Position numbers and translations under genes: made by a program. This document shows positions 8,088-14,976 of a stretch of DNA of 20,249 bases, one piece after another. The notes beneath the pieces were generated by a model. That model searched no databases. It was not told the DNA's origin and saw only the letters and a list, made by a program, of their open reading frames with translations. The stretch lies in the NCBI GenBank assembly GCA_016215305.1, contig JACRKI010000045.1, positions 1 to 20,249 on the forward strand, read 5' to 3'. The stretch comes from Candidatus Woesearchaeota archaeon. Lineage in GTDB: Archaea > Nanobdellota > Nanobdellia > Woesearchaeales > DSVV01. Every line of letters starts with the position of its first letter. Within the stretch, counting starts at the first letter, position 1.

Positions 8088-8336
8088 ATGAGAAATTATT
8101 TTTTGATTTTATTTCTTTTTACCTTCTTTATTTTTACTGCATGCAGTTCTTCTGTAAATCCTACTAACAATATTGCTGAAGGTAATCAACTTGACAATTG
8201 CAAAGTTTGGTTTGATGGATGCAATACTTGCAGTGTTGTTGACGGTCAAATTGAATCTTGTGCTGAGAAAGCTTGCGACTGCTTAAAGCCGCCTTGTCAT
8301 TTTGATGTAAATGCGAAATGTTTAGAATATAATTGA
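8088..8336 (+). CDS. Small Cys-rich lipoprotein
   Basis: 82 aa, starting 13 nt after lipoprotein 3. The signal peptide MRNYFLILFLFTFFIFTAC has a lipobox Cys at position 19. The mature part is short, with about nine further cysteines (CKVWFDGCNTCSV, CAEKACDCLKPPCHF, then a last KC), a spacing typical of a disulfide-knotted domain. I do not recognise the family with certainty; proteinase-inhibitor-like and binding knots are possible. Its place after three lipoproteins and a lysozyme-like membrane protein suggests it is the fifth member of the surface cluster. GAGAAG about 10 nt upstream could be a weak ribosome site. Confidence 0.75.
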   Translation: MRNYFLILFLFTFFIFTACSSSVNPTNNIAEGNQLDNCKVWFDGCNTCSVVDGQIESCAEKACDCLKPPCHFDVNAKCLEYN

Positions 8337-8345
8337 GAAGAAAAT

Positions 8346-8569
8346 CCACGAACAAACAGAAGCAATACACGAAGTAGCAGAAGTCAACTCACGAACCCAC
8401 AACGCTCTGGCAAGGCCAATAATTATTATTTTAAATACAGAATCTCAATAAATAATTTCTAAGAAAAATAATCTAAAAATTCATAATAATTACATGAAGA
8501 TACTTTAGCGATGCTTGTTCGAGTATTTTACTTTTTTTCATGTATGAGAATCCTTTTGCTTGTTCGTGA
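8346..8569 (+). repeat. Dispersed intergenic repeat (CACGAAC family), copy 1
   Basis: The 285-bp gap before vapB has no gene. It holds CACGAAC at 8347 and again at 8390, an A/T-rich middle with CAATAATTATT, then 8483-8521, which matches 17159-17197 at 36 of 39 positions (ATAATAATTACATGAAGATA is shared). A final GCTTGTTCGTG (8559-8569) is the inverted partner of CACGAAC. This is the vapBC copy of a repeat also at 14844, 17049 and, shortened, 10365. Confidence 0.65.
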
Positions 8570-8591
8570 AATATATTCAAATTTCAGAAAA

Positions 8592-8600
8592 ATATATAAA
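8592..8600 (+). promoter_or_regulatory. TATA box of the vapBC operon
   Basis: ATATATAAA, centred about 27 nt before ATG 8622, predicts a leaderless transcript. It supports the 8622 start over the upstream in-frame ATG at 8511, whose region is repeat sequence. Confidence 0.6.
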
Positions 8601-8621
8601 TTCAGAAAAGAATCTTTATTC

Positions 8622-8897
8622 ATGCAAATGCAAGAATTCAGTTTTACTGTGCAAAAGCTCAAAATTGCAAAACGTGGGCAAATCACGCTTCCCAAGAAGA
8701 TGCGGGAGCGGCAACATCTTCGAGATAATGATATCCTCCTTCTTATGCAGTTGCCTAGCGGTGATATTGTCTTACGCAAAGAAGAAATCCAAAAACCAGA
8801 AGACATGATTCTTCAAGCTATTCAAAAAGCACCTCCTTTTGACACCAAAGCCGCATGGAAAGAAGTCAAAGCAGAACGAGCACGAGAAAGAGCATGA
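8622..8897 (+). CDS. vapB: AbrB/SpoVT-type antitoxin (VapB-like)
   Basis: 91 aa from ATG 8622. The core VQKLKIAKRGQITLPKKMRE, followed by LRDNDILLLMQLPSGDIVL, is a swapped-hairpin AbrB/SpoVT DNA-binding domain, with the KRGQITLPK signature at about residues 17-25. The C-terminal third is charged and helical (ILQAIQKAPPFDTKAAWKEV), the part that in such antitoxins wraps and blocks the PIN toxin. It overlaps the toxin gene as ATGA. By family rule it should bind its own promoter and repress the operon; the TATA box just upstream is where that would act. No distinct operator palindrome was identified. The frame extends upstream to 8511, but that part is repeat and hydrophobic noise. Confidence 0.87.
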   Translation: MQMQEFSFTVQKLKIAKRGQITLPKKMRERQHLRDNDILLLMQLPSGDIVLRKEEIQKPEDMILQAIQKAPPFDTKAAWKEVKAERARERA

Positions 8898-9295
8898 GAT
8901 ACTGCGCAGATACTCGGTTTATCATTGAACTCTTTGGAAAAAATCCAAAAGCACTTCAGTATATTTATGACGCAAAAATTGGAAAGACACGAATTCTTGT
9001 TCCTATCATTGTTTTTGCAGAAGCAACAAAGAAACTTCTTCAAAGAGGAATTTCGCAAAAAATCATCAATGACTTCTTTTCAGGGATTGAAGCGTCTGAC
9101 AAAATTGAACTTGTTCTCTTAGACAAAGCAATTGCACAAGAAGCTGCAAAGATCAGCATGAGTTTTAGTATTCCTCTCATTGATGCGCTTGTCGCTGCAA
9201 CTTCAAAACTTACTGGTTGTGATGCACTCCTCTCCGGAGATGATGATTACCTTCGTCTTGTTAAAGATAAATATTTGAAGAGAGAGTCTTTTTGA
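8894..9295 (+). CDS. vapC: PIN-domain ribonuclease toxin (VapC-like)
   Basis: 133 aa; the start ATG 8894 overlaps the antitoxin stop. The four acidic positions of the PIN nuclease site are visible: Asp6 (CADTRF), Glu43 (FAEATKKL), Asp97 (PLIDALVAAT) and the Asp116-118 cluster (SGDDDYLRL). The length is normal for the family. PIN toxins cleave RNA, often tRNA or rRNA, in a metal-dependent way, and are held inactive by the paired antitoxin. The actual target here cannot be read from sequence. The gene ends 14 nt before the stop of convergent rfcS. The frame could start earlier at 8855, but that would run through the antitoxin tail without motif support. Confidence 0.9.
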   Translation: MRYCADTRFIIELFGKNPKALQYIYDAKIGKTRILVPIIVFAEATKKLLQRGISQKIINDFFSGIEASDKIELVLLDKAIAQEAAKISMSFSIPLIDALVAATSKLTGCDALLSGDDDYLRLVKDKYLKRESF

Positions 9296-9309
9296 AGCAT
9301 TGGATATGT

Positions 9310-10317
9310 TTATTTCTTCATCGCATGCAGTGTAAACTGCGCCAATAATGCTTCCAACTGCAAGAATTCATCAGAACCTTCTGTCATGCGAAATTCAATC
9401 TCGCCGCACTTATCCACCAATCGAACTTTTTCAGGATCAGCAATCTGGAGATTCCACACTTCTTTCTGGATTTGCTTAATAATATCTGATCCACTCAACC
9501 CATACTTGAGCATGGTTTCAAGAAGTTTTTCCCGTGCTGGAATGAATTTATTCTGCAATGCAAGATTGAGGAATTCATTGACTTCTTTTGGTTTCGCGAC
9601 GCTTGCCAAGGAATAAATCTCATCTTCTGTTATCTTTGTCGCGACAGCAGCACAGCTTTGGAGAATATTCTCTGCTTTTCTGCAGTCTCCTTCACTGCAA
9701 ATATACAGCGCCTCTTTTCCTGATTTGTCAATCTGAATTTTTTCTTCTTTCGCGATTTTGTCAAAGATTTCAAACATCTGTTCTTTTTCCAAAGGTTTGA
9801 ACCTGAAAACAGTACATCTGCTCTGAATTGGGTCGATAATTTTGCTGCTGTAATTGCATGACAAAACAAATCTTGTAGTCTGCGTATAATTTTCCATTGT
9901 TCGACGCAATGCCTGCTGCGCTTCTTTTGTCAGCGCGTCGCATTCATCGAGAAAAATGATTTTGAACGGCACATTTCCCATTGCCCGCGTTCTCGCAAAA
10001 TCTTTTACTTTTGTTCGAACAACGTCAATTCCCCGTTCATCAGAGGCGTTTAGTTCGAGGAAATTTTCTCTCCACTGCTCACCAAAGAGTTCTCTTGCAA
10101 TGACTAACGCAGTTGTTGATTTTCCAACACCAGCTGGCCCCGCAAACATCAAGTGCGGCATATTTTTTTGACTAATAAACGCTTTTACTTTTGTAAGAAT
10201 ATCTTTTTGACCTTTGATGTCTGCAAACGCTTTTGGTCTGTATTTTTCCACCCACATAGAATGTTTTGATGCATTATCTGAGGTGTTTTCTTCACTTGCT
10301 TTGCTTTCTTCTTCCAT
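9310..10317 (-). CDS. rfcS: Replication factor C small subunit (clamp loader ATPase)
   Basis: 335 aa. AAA+ ATPase of the archaeal clamp loader, which opens and loads the PCNA ring on primed DNA. Visible motifs: WVEKYRPKAFADIKGQ (RFC box II region, residues 22-37), Walker A GPAGVGKST (60-68), Walker B LDECD (123-127), sensor 1 LSCNYSSKI (152-160) and the arginine-finger motif SRC (166-168). The C-terminal collar helices follow. I start at ATG 10317 because a TATA box is centred 27 nt upstream (leaderless); the longer frame to 10380 reads through promoter and repeat. Residues 1-20 form an unusual Ser/Glu-rich extension before the conserved WVEKYRP. The large subunit is not in this window. Confidence 0.96.
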   Translation of the reverse strand: MEEESKASEENTSDNASKHSMWVEKYRPKAFADIKGQKDILTKVKAFISQKNMPHLMFAGPAGVGKSTTALVIARELFGEQWRENFLELNASDERGIDVVRTKVKDFARTRAMGNVPFKIIFLDECDALTKEAQQALRRTMENYTQTTRFVLSCNYSSKIIDPIQSRCTVFRFKPLEKEQMFEIFDKIAKEEKIQIDKSGKEALYICSEGDCRKAENILQSCAAVATKITEDEIYSLASVAKPKEVNEFLNLALQNKFIPAREKLLETMLKYGLSGSDIIKQIQKEVWNLQIADPEKVRLVDKCGEIEFRMTEGSDEFLQLEALLAQFTLHAMKK

Positions 10318-10338
10318 AGAAATCTGGCAAGGTTGGAG

Positions 10339-10349
10339 TTTTATAAAGG
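10339..10349 (-). promoter_or_regulatory. TATA box of rfcS
   Basis: CCTTTATAAAA on the minus strand is centred 27 nt before ATG 10317, so transcription should begin at the start codon. Confidence 0.65.
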
Positions 10350-10364
10350 TTGTGAGAATTACCC

Positions 10365-10404
10365 GCAAAAGAAAATTCACGAACCAGAAAAAGCTGGGTT
10401 CGTG
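10365..10404 (+). repeat. Short derivative of the CACGAAC repeat, forming a hairpin
   Basis: The 20 bases 10365-10384 (GCAAAAGAAAATTCACGAAC) are identical to 17058-17077 in the long copy. Here CACGAACC-AG is followed at once by CTGGGTTCGTG, giving a near-perfect hairpin with one bulge and an A-rich loop. It looks like a long copy that lost its middle. It lies in the gene-free 10318-10504 gap between rfcS and the end of the PRC-barrel gene; I see nothing else there. Confidence 0.6.
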
Positions 10405-10504
10405 TAAAAAGTAATAGTGTTGTAGCGATTCAAAGAAGCTGTTTTACAAAATCATCTCATTCCATGTTATTTGTCTTGGGTTTGGAAAGCTCATGTTAAA
10501 TCAA

Positions 10505-10765
10505 TTAAATAATGTCTTCTTCGGCGATAACCAAGAAATCTCCAATCGCAATCACCGCGCTGAACGGAATCAAAATGCTTCCTTCTTTGTCTTTTTCCAA
10601 TTCTAATTTCTCTGTGTATGCTGTTGGATTCGCAAGAATAAGATGGATAAGTTCGCCGCTTCTGGTTTCAAATATCATATCGCCAACTTCGCCAAAGCGC
10701 TTTCCTGTTTTGCTGACTACTGTTTTTCCTAACAATTGCCGAGAAAATCGTTTTTCTTCTTCCAT
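10505..10765 (-). CDS. PRC-barrel domain protein
   Basis: 86 aa, essentially a single PRC-barrel: FSRQLLGKTVVSKTGKRFGE, then VGDMIFETRSGELIHLIL and ILIPFSAVIAIGDFLVI, the usual beta-strand pattern ending in an I/V-rich strand. Stand-alone PRC-barrel proteins of this size are widespread in archaea; CdpB proteins, which work with SepF in the FtsZ-based divisome, belong to this class. Assignment to CdpB is inference. Placement between rfcS and smc fits a chromosome/cell-division role. Hairpin copy E lies directly before its start codon and no clear Shine-Dalgarno is visible. Two TATA-like sites (10911-10946 region) would give a leader of about 130-150 nt. Confidence 0.85.
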   Translation of the reverse strand: MEEEKRFSRQLLGKTVVSKTGKRFGEVGDMIFETRSGELIHLILANPTAYTEKLELEKDKEGSILIPFSAVIAIGDFLVIAEEDII

Positions 10766-10767
10766 AA

Positions 10768-10817
10768 AAAAATTTTAACATCCGCACTCGCTTTGCTCGT
10801 GCTTATGAAAAATTTTT
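10768..10817 (+). repeat. Nested hairpin element, copy E
   Basis: AAAAATTTT (10768-10776) pairs with AAAATTTTT (10809-10817). Inside: CATCCG, then CAC-TC-GC, loop TTT, GC-TC-GTG, then CTTATGAA. The TC/TC internal loop matches copy A. It ends 3 nt before the PRC-barrel ATG and is oriented against that gene. Confidence 0.65.
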
Positions 10818-10936
10818 CACCTCACTGCTTTTGTTTTTTCTTATTTTTATTGTTTTTTGTATCTGAAGCATGACAAATATATTATTTTTTTTACTATGTT
10901 TGAATGCTCACAGTTTGTTTTTATAGTCTCCTCTTC

Positions 10937-10946
10937 TATATAAAGG
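10937..10946 (+). promoter_or_regulatory. Strong TATA box upstream of smc
   Basis: TATATAAAGG would start transcription near 10967, giving smc an untranslated leader of about 140 nt that contains hairpin copies D and F. Its reverse complement could also serve the divergent PRC-barrel gene. The gene-free stretch 10766-11107 holds hairpins E, D and F and this promoter. Confidence 0.55.
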
Positions 10947-10953
10947 TTTCTAA

Positions 10954-10994
10954 AACAAATTTCAACCATTCGCTTCGCTCATGAGAAATTTGTT
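10954..10994 (+). repeat. Nested hairpin element, copy D
   Basis: AACAAATTTC (10954-10963) pairs with GAAATTTGTT (10985-10994) over ten bases, around CATTCG-C-TTC-G-CTCATGA. Compared with copy C (AAAAATTTC/GAAATTTTT), the outer stem differs by a paired A-T to C-G change. Confidence 0.72.
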
Positions 10995-11051
10995 CATCAT
11001 ATGTTTCTGTTTCAAAACTTTTAAAAAGAGCTATAGCCTTAAAAAAGACAA

Positions 11052-11103
11052 AAAATCCTTTGCTCTAAAATCTTTTGTGAGCGAAGCGAACAGAGAGGAT
11101 TTT
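11052..11103 (-). repeat. Nested hairpin element, copy F, overlapping the smc ribosome binding site
   Basis: AAAATCCT (11052-11059) pairs with AGGATTTT (11096-11103). An inner TTTGCTC/GAGCGAA pairing with one G-U is possible. The GTGAGCGAAGCGAAC block is the reverse form of the core in copy D. GAGG at 11095-11098, nine nt before ATG 11108, falls in or beside the 3' arm, so the stem could mask it, as in copy B. Confidence 0.6.
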
Positions 11104-11107
11104 GTTT

Positions 11108-14100
11108 ATGACGAGAATTAATCGAATGGTAATGCGTGGATTTAAATCCTTTGGCGAAAAAACAGATCTTGTTTTTGATCCGCAATTTAACTGCATTCTT
11201 GGCCCAAATGGAAGCGGAAAAAGTAACGTTGGCGACGCCCTCTGTTTTGTTCTCGGCAAAGGCTCTGCAAAGGGATTGCGCGCTGAAAAATCCGCGAATC
11301 TCATTTACAACGGCGGCAAAAGCAAAAAGCCTGCAAAAGAAGGAGAAGTCAGCATCTACTTTGACAACGCTTCACAGGTATTTCCTGTGCAAACCCCTGA
11401 AGTTAAAATCACCAGAATTATTCGCGAAAACGGGCAAAGCATTTACAAAATAAATGAAGAGCGCAAAACCCGCCAGGAAATGCTTGAACTCCTTGGCGCA
11501 GGAAACATTGATCCAGACGGCTATAACATTGTTCTGCAGGGCGATATTATCAGACTCGTTGAAATGTCTTCCATTGAACGTCGCCAGATCATTGAGGACA
11601 TTGCAGGCATTGGCGTCTATGAAGAGAAAAAACAGAAGACCCTCAACGAGCTCGAAAAAGTTGACCAAAAACTCAATGAAGCGGAAATTATTCTCACTGA
11701 AAGAAAAACCTATCTTAAGGAGTTGAAACAAGAACGAGATCAGGCGCAGAAATACAAAGAGCTTGCTGACACTATCACAAAAAACAAAGCAACGTATTTG
11801 CATATGCAGATGGAAAAAAAGTCAGGCCAAAAAGATGGACTTTCAAAACAAATCAACGAGCATCAGGAAAAAATTTCCAAAAAAGAGCAGGAAATCACTG
11901 CGTTAAAGGTTACTGTCGCAGACAAAAAAACACAAATTCAAAAAATAAACAAAGAAGTTGAGGAAAAAGGAGAAAAAGAACAAGTCCAAGTTCTTCATAC
12001 TGTTGAGAAACTGAAAGTTGACATTCAGGCAAATAAAGATCGCATTGTCATGTGTCAGAATGAAATTACCCGTCTTGGCACACGAAAAGATCAGCTCAGC
12101 AATTCTCTTTCTGAACTTGATGAGAAAATTGCTGAATTGCAAAAACAGTCGGAAAGCCAAGAAAAAGAAAAAACACGTATTACCAAAGAGATGAATATGA
12201 TTCAGGAAAAAATTGACTCTTTCCGGAAAAAGAATAATATTGCAGGAGCAGAAAATATTGATAAAGAAATCGAGGAGCTTGACAAATTTATTGATGAAAA
12301 ACAAAAAGAAGTGCAGGGGCTTCGCGAACAGCAGCAAAATCTTCTTCGTGAAAAAGACAAAATAGAATATCAAGTCCATACGCTGGATGAAAAAGTTGCA
12401 AAGGTTCTTGAACTTGAAAAACAGAACAAAGGAGAAATTGAAAAACTTAAACAGATGAAGCAGGAATTCAAGAAAGCAACGCTTGAACTCAATCAAGCAT
12501 TGCAGGAAGATGCTTCCATTGGAGCGCAGTTTGCAAATGCCCGAGAGAAAATGCAGCGCGCTCAGGATGAACTCGCGAAACTGGAAGCACGACAAACACG
12601 TGTTCGTGAAAGCACATCGGGCAACATTGCCATTCAAAGTGTTCTTGAACAAGGATCTAAACTTGGCGCGGTCTATGGTCTTCTCTCTGAATTAGGAAAT
12701 GTGAACAGCAAATATGCGCTTGCTCTTGAGATTGCCGCAGGTCCCAAACTTCGCAGCATTGTTGTCGGTGATGATAAAACTGCGGAGAACTGCATCACTT
12801 TTTTGAAAAGCAAAAAATTAGGCATCGCGACATTCCTTCCTCTCAATAAAATAAAAGGATCTTCTGCTGACGCAAACGCGAAAGCACTCGCAAGCGCACA
12901 GGGTGTTCATGGATTTGCAGCAGATCTTGTGACGTATGATGCCAAATTCAAAAATGTGTTTTCCTATGTTTTTGGAAATACGCTTGTTGTGGATAATATT
13001 ACTGTTGCTCGTCGGATCGGTGTTGGCACTGTTCGCATGACGACGCTTGAAGGGGATCTTGTGGAACTTAGCGGCGCAATGCAAGGCGGCTACCGTGAAC
13101 GGCAAAAAGGAAGCATGGGATTTCAGGAAAAAGAGGTTGTGGAAAATCTCAAGGACGTCGAAGCCGCGTTCGCAGACAGCCAGCGTGTGCTGACTATGCT
13201 TCAGGAAAAACGAAATGAGCTGGAAAAAAATATTACCCGCCTTCGCGAATTTAAGGCAAATCTTGAGGGAGATATTATCGCCAAAGAAAAATCACTGCAT
13301 CTTGAATCTGATGATCTTGACGCAGACAAAAAAATGAGGAAAGATCTTGATAATCAGACAAAAGCTGTCGAGAAACAGCTTGATGAGATTCAGCAGCAGA
13401 TTAGCACATACAATAAGAGTTTTGCAGAGGCAAAGATCAAGAAGCAGCAATTGCGCGACCGCATTTCCCAGCTTCGCAATCCATTGCTCATTGCGGAATT
13501 AAATACTTTTGAGCAGAAAAAAACAGAGTTTAAACAAAAAATCATGGAACTTGAAGGAAACATTCGCAATACTGCATTACAGATTACCAATATTCTTGCT
13601 CCTGAAAAAGAAAACATTTCCAAGATTTTAAAGCAGCATGAGAAAGAACAGCAGGATTTCAACGGAGAAATTACCCAATTACAGCAGTTGATTAAAACAC
13701 AGGGAAGTGATTTAACAGAAAAAGAACGTGTCCAACGCGAGTTTTATGGCGCATTCAAGGATCTTTTCAAACATCGTGACGCACTTAGTGAACAGCTTCA
13801 GAAAGTGGAGAATCAGATTATTATCGCAGAAGAGCAGATTCGTTCTGTTGAGCAGAAAAAGAATGCGATCAGCATTGAGCACGCGCGCTTTAGCGCGGAA
13901 TTTGCAGGCATGGAAGAGGAATGGAAACAATATACAGGCGTTGAGTTGTATACTGACAAAAATGAAGAAGACTTGAAGAAAGAAATCTGGGAATTTGAGC
14001 GAATGGTGCAGCGCCTTGGGAATGTCAACCTGAAAGCGCTTGAGATTTACGCAAAGGTTGAAGAAGAATACAATTCCCTTATTGAAAAGAAAAATTCGCT

Positions 14101-14605
14101 CGGCAAGGAAAAGGATGAAATCTTTGTCATGATGAATGAGATTGACACGAAGAAGAAAGAATTATTTATGAACACCTTTACCATGGTGAATCAGCATTTC
14201 CAGAATATGTTTCTTGCGATTTCGACGAAAGGTCAGGCGTATTTGGAAGTTGAGGATGAAAATAATCTCTTTGAAAATGGGGTTGCAATCAAGGTTCGCA
14301 TTACCGGCAAGAAATTTATGGATATTCGCAGTCTTAGCGGCGGAGAAAAAACAATGACCGCGCTCGCGTTTATTTTCGCGATTCAGGAGTTTGAACCAGC
14401 ATCGTTTTATGTTTTTGATGAAGTTGATGCAGCTCTTGATAAAATGAACTCTGACAAACTCGCGAAGCTTATTCGCAAATACTGTGATAAAGCGCAATAC
14501 ATTATTATTTCTCATAATGACGGACTTATCGCAGAAGCGGATACTCTTTATGGTGTGAGCATGACTGCGGATAACATGAGCAAGGTGGTGAGCTTGAAGG
14601 TGTAA
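11108..14605 (+). CDS. smc: Chromosome segregation ATPase SMC
   Basis: 1165 aa, the usual SMC length. The dimer organises and helps segregate the chromosome. N-terminal head: Walker A GPNGSGKSN (residues 32-40) and Q-loop YNIVLQGDI (about 140-148). A long coiled coil with many E/K/Q runs follows (about 165-515). The hinge at about 517-665 contains AVYGLLSELG, LEIAAGPKLRSIVV and the glycine-rich SGAMQGGYRER. The second coiled coil leads to the C-terminal head with signature SLSGGEKTMTALAF (about 1075) and Walker B FYVFDEVDAALD. All ATPase motifs are intact. I choose ATG 11108 (MTRINRMVMRGFKSFG), with GAGG nine nt upstream, over an in-frame TTG at 11102. No scpA or scpB gene is adjacent. Confidence 0.97.
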   Translation: MTRINRMVMRGFKSFGEKTDLVFDPQFNCILGPNGSGKSNVGDALCFVLGKGSAKGLRAEKSANLIYNGGKSKKPAKEGEVSIYFDNASQVFPVQTPEVKITRIIRENGQSIYKINEERKTRQEMLELLGAGNIDPDGYNIVLQGDIIRLVEMSSIERRQIIEDIAGIGVYEEKKQKTLNELEKVDQKLNEAEIILTERKTYLKELKQERDQAQKYKELADTITKNKATYLHMQMEKKSGQKDGLSKQINEHQEKISKKEQEITALKVTVADKKTQIQKINKEVEEKGEKEQVQVLHTVEKLKVDIQANKDRIVMCQNEITRLGTRKDQLSNSLSELDEKIAELQKQSESQEKEKTRITKEMNMIQEKIDSFRKKNNIAGAENIDKEIEELDKFIDEKQKEVQGLREQQQNLLREKDKIEYQVHTLDEKVAKVLELEKQNKGEIEKLKQMKQEFKKATLELNQALQEDASIGAQFANAREKMQRAQDELAKLEARQTRVRESTSGNIAIQSVLEQGSKLGAVYGLLSELGNVNSKYALALEIAAGPKLRSIVVGDDKTAENCITFLKSKKLGIATFLPLNKIKGSSADANAKALASAQGVHGFAADLVTYDAKFKNVFSYVFGNTLVVDNITVARRIGVGTVRMTTLEGDLVELSGAMQGGYRERQKGSMGFQEKEVVENLKDVEAAFADSQRVLTMLQEKRNELEKNITRLREFKANLEGDIIAKEKSLHLESDDLDADKKMRKDLDNQTKAVEKQLDEIQQQISTYNKSFAEAKIKKQQLRDRISQLRNPLLIAELNTFEQKKTEFKQKIMELEGNIRNTALQITNILAPEKENISKILKQHEKEQQDFNGEITQLQQLIKTQGSDLTEKERVQREFYGAFKDLFKHRDALSEQLQKVENQIIIAEEQIRSVEQKKNAISIEHARFSAEFAGMEEEWKQYTGVELYTDKNEEDLKKEIWEFERMVQRLGNVNLKALEIYAKVEEEYNSLIEKKNSLGKEKDEIFVMMNEIDTKKKELFMNTFTMVNQHFQNMFLAISTKGQAYLEVEDENNLFENGVAIKVRITGKKFMDIRSLSGGEKTMTALAFIFAIQEFEPASFYVFDEVDAALDKMNSDKLAKLIRKYCDKAQYIIISHNDGLIAEADTLYGVSMTADNMSKVVSLKV

Positions 14606-14773
14606 AATTCTTACATGGGAACTCGGCGAAAGCCCCGCACTTCAGTGCGGGGATGAAGCCGTTAGTTCACATGTCTGATAATCCCGACGGCAAAGCCCAC
14701 GCTTTTAAGCGTGGGATACGCCGTCTGGGATTATCTTTACATTCGGAAACTTTGTTTCCTCATGAAGAATTTT
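14604..14773 (+). repeat. Nested hairpin element, copy G, split by an insertion
   Basis: The left arm AAAATTCTT (14604-14612) overlaps the smc stop codon; the right arm AAGAATTTT is at 14765-14773. Between TTAC (14611-14614) and ATTCGG (14741) lies foreign sequence. Removing 14615-14740 restores a normal element: CATTCG, GAAAC-TTT-GTTTC inner hairpin, CTCATGAA, closely matching copy H. Confidence 0.75.
14615..14740 (+). mobile_element. 126-bp two-hairpin insertion, IS200/IS605-end-like miniature element
   Basis: It holds two hairpins of the same design. Hairpin 1 (14619-14668): GAACT, CGGC, internal loop GAAAG/ATGAA, stem CCCCGCAC/GTGCGGGG, loop TTCA. Hairpin 2 (14677-14735): GATAATCCC, GACGGC, internal loop AAAG/ATAC, stem CCCACGCT/AGCGTGGG, loop TTTA, closed by GCCGTC and GGGATTATC. 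These G/C stems with an A-rich internal loop resemble, from memory, terminal or guide-RNA hairpins of IS200/IS605 (TnpB) elements. TTACAT occurs at both junctions (14611-14616 and 14737-14742); TTAC is a known target of some such elements. No TnpA or TnpB is encoded, so it would be a non-autonomous derivative. The insertion is direct observation; the family is inference. Confidence 0.65.
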
Positions 14774-14843
14774 AATGAGAAGTGGTGTCTTTTCTGATCT
14801 CTTTTCATGAACTCGCTGCTTTAGAATCGCCAAAGAAACAGTA

Positions 14844-14960
14844 CACGCATTAGCAACGCAAACTCGTTGTCCAATATTTATTATTAAAATTTAAAATAAG
14901 AATAAATCTCTAAAGATACAGAAGCAAAGCTGAGCGATTCAACGAGTTGTTGGTTCGTGT
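14844..14960 (+). repeat. Dispersed CACGAAC-family repeat, copy 2
   Basis: Shares with the 17049 copy the left end CACGCA(C/T)TAGCAA, an A/T-rich middle, AAGATACAG and the right end GGTTCGTGT (14952-14960). Within it AACTCGTTG (14861-14869) and CAACGAGTT (14940-14948) are perfect inverted repeats. It fills much of the 370-bp gene-free gap between convergent smc and the glycosyltransferase. The rest of that gap is the split hairpin element, plus 14774-14843, where I see nothing. Confidence 0.55.
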
Positions 14961-14976
14961 ATTATCTTACACTCTT

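Noticed and set aside
8346..8569. CRISPR-like or C/D-box RNA array in the repeated intergenic segments
   Set aside because: Repeats are not evenly spaced with unique spacers, and no proper C (RTGATGA) and D (CTGA) box pairs were found.
10981..11121. A 46-codon open frame starting at the ATG in hairpin D and overlapping the smc start
   Set aside because: It runs through hairpin F and the smc ribosome site, has Lys/Ser/Phe-rich composition without a recognisable domain, and its coding potential cannot be separated from chance. It could still be an upstream peptide.
11903..12652. 249-codon minus-strand open frame inside smc
   Set aside because: It is antisense to the smc coiled coil; the Phe/Leu/Cys-rich protein is what the reverse of Lys/Glu/Gln codons gives.
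14616..14735. GC-rich hairpins after smc as ordinary terminators
   Set aside because: There is no T-run after either stem, and the clean insertion into a hairpin copy plus the repeated TTACAT explain them better.
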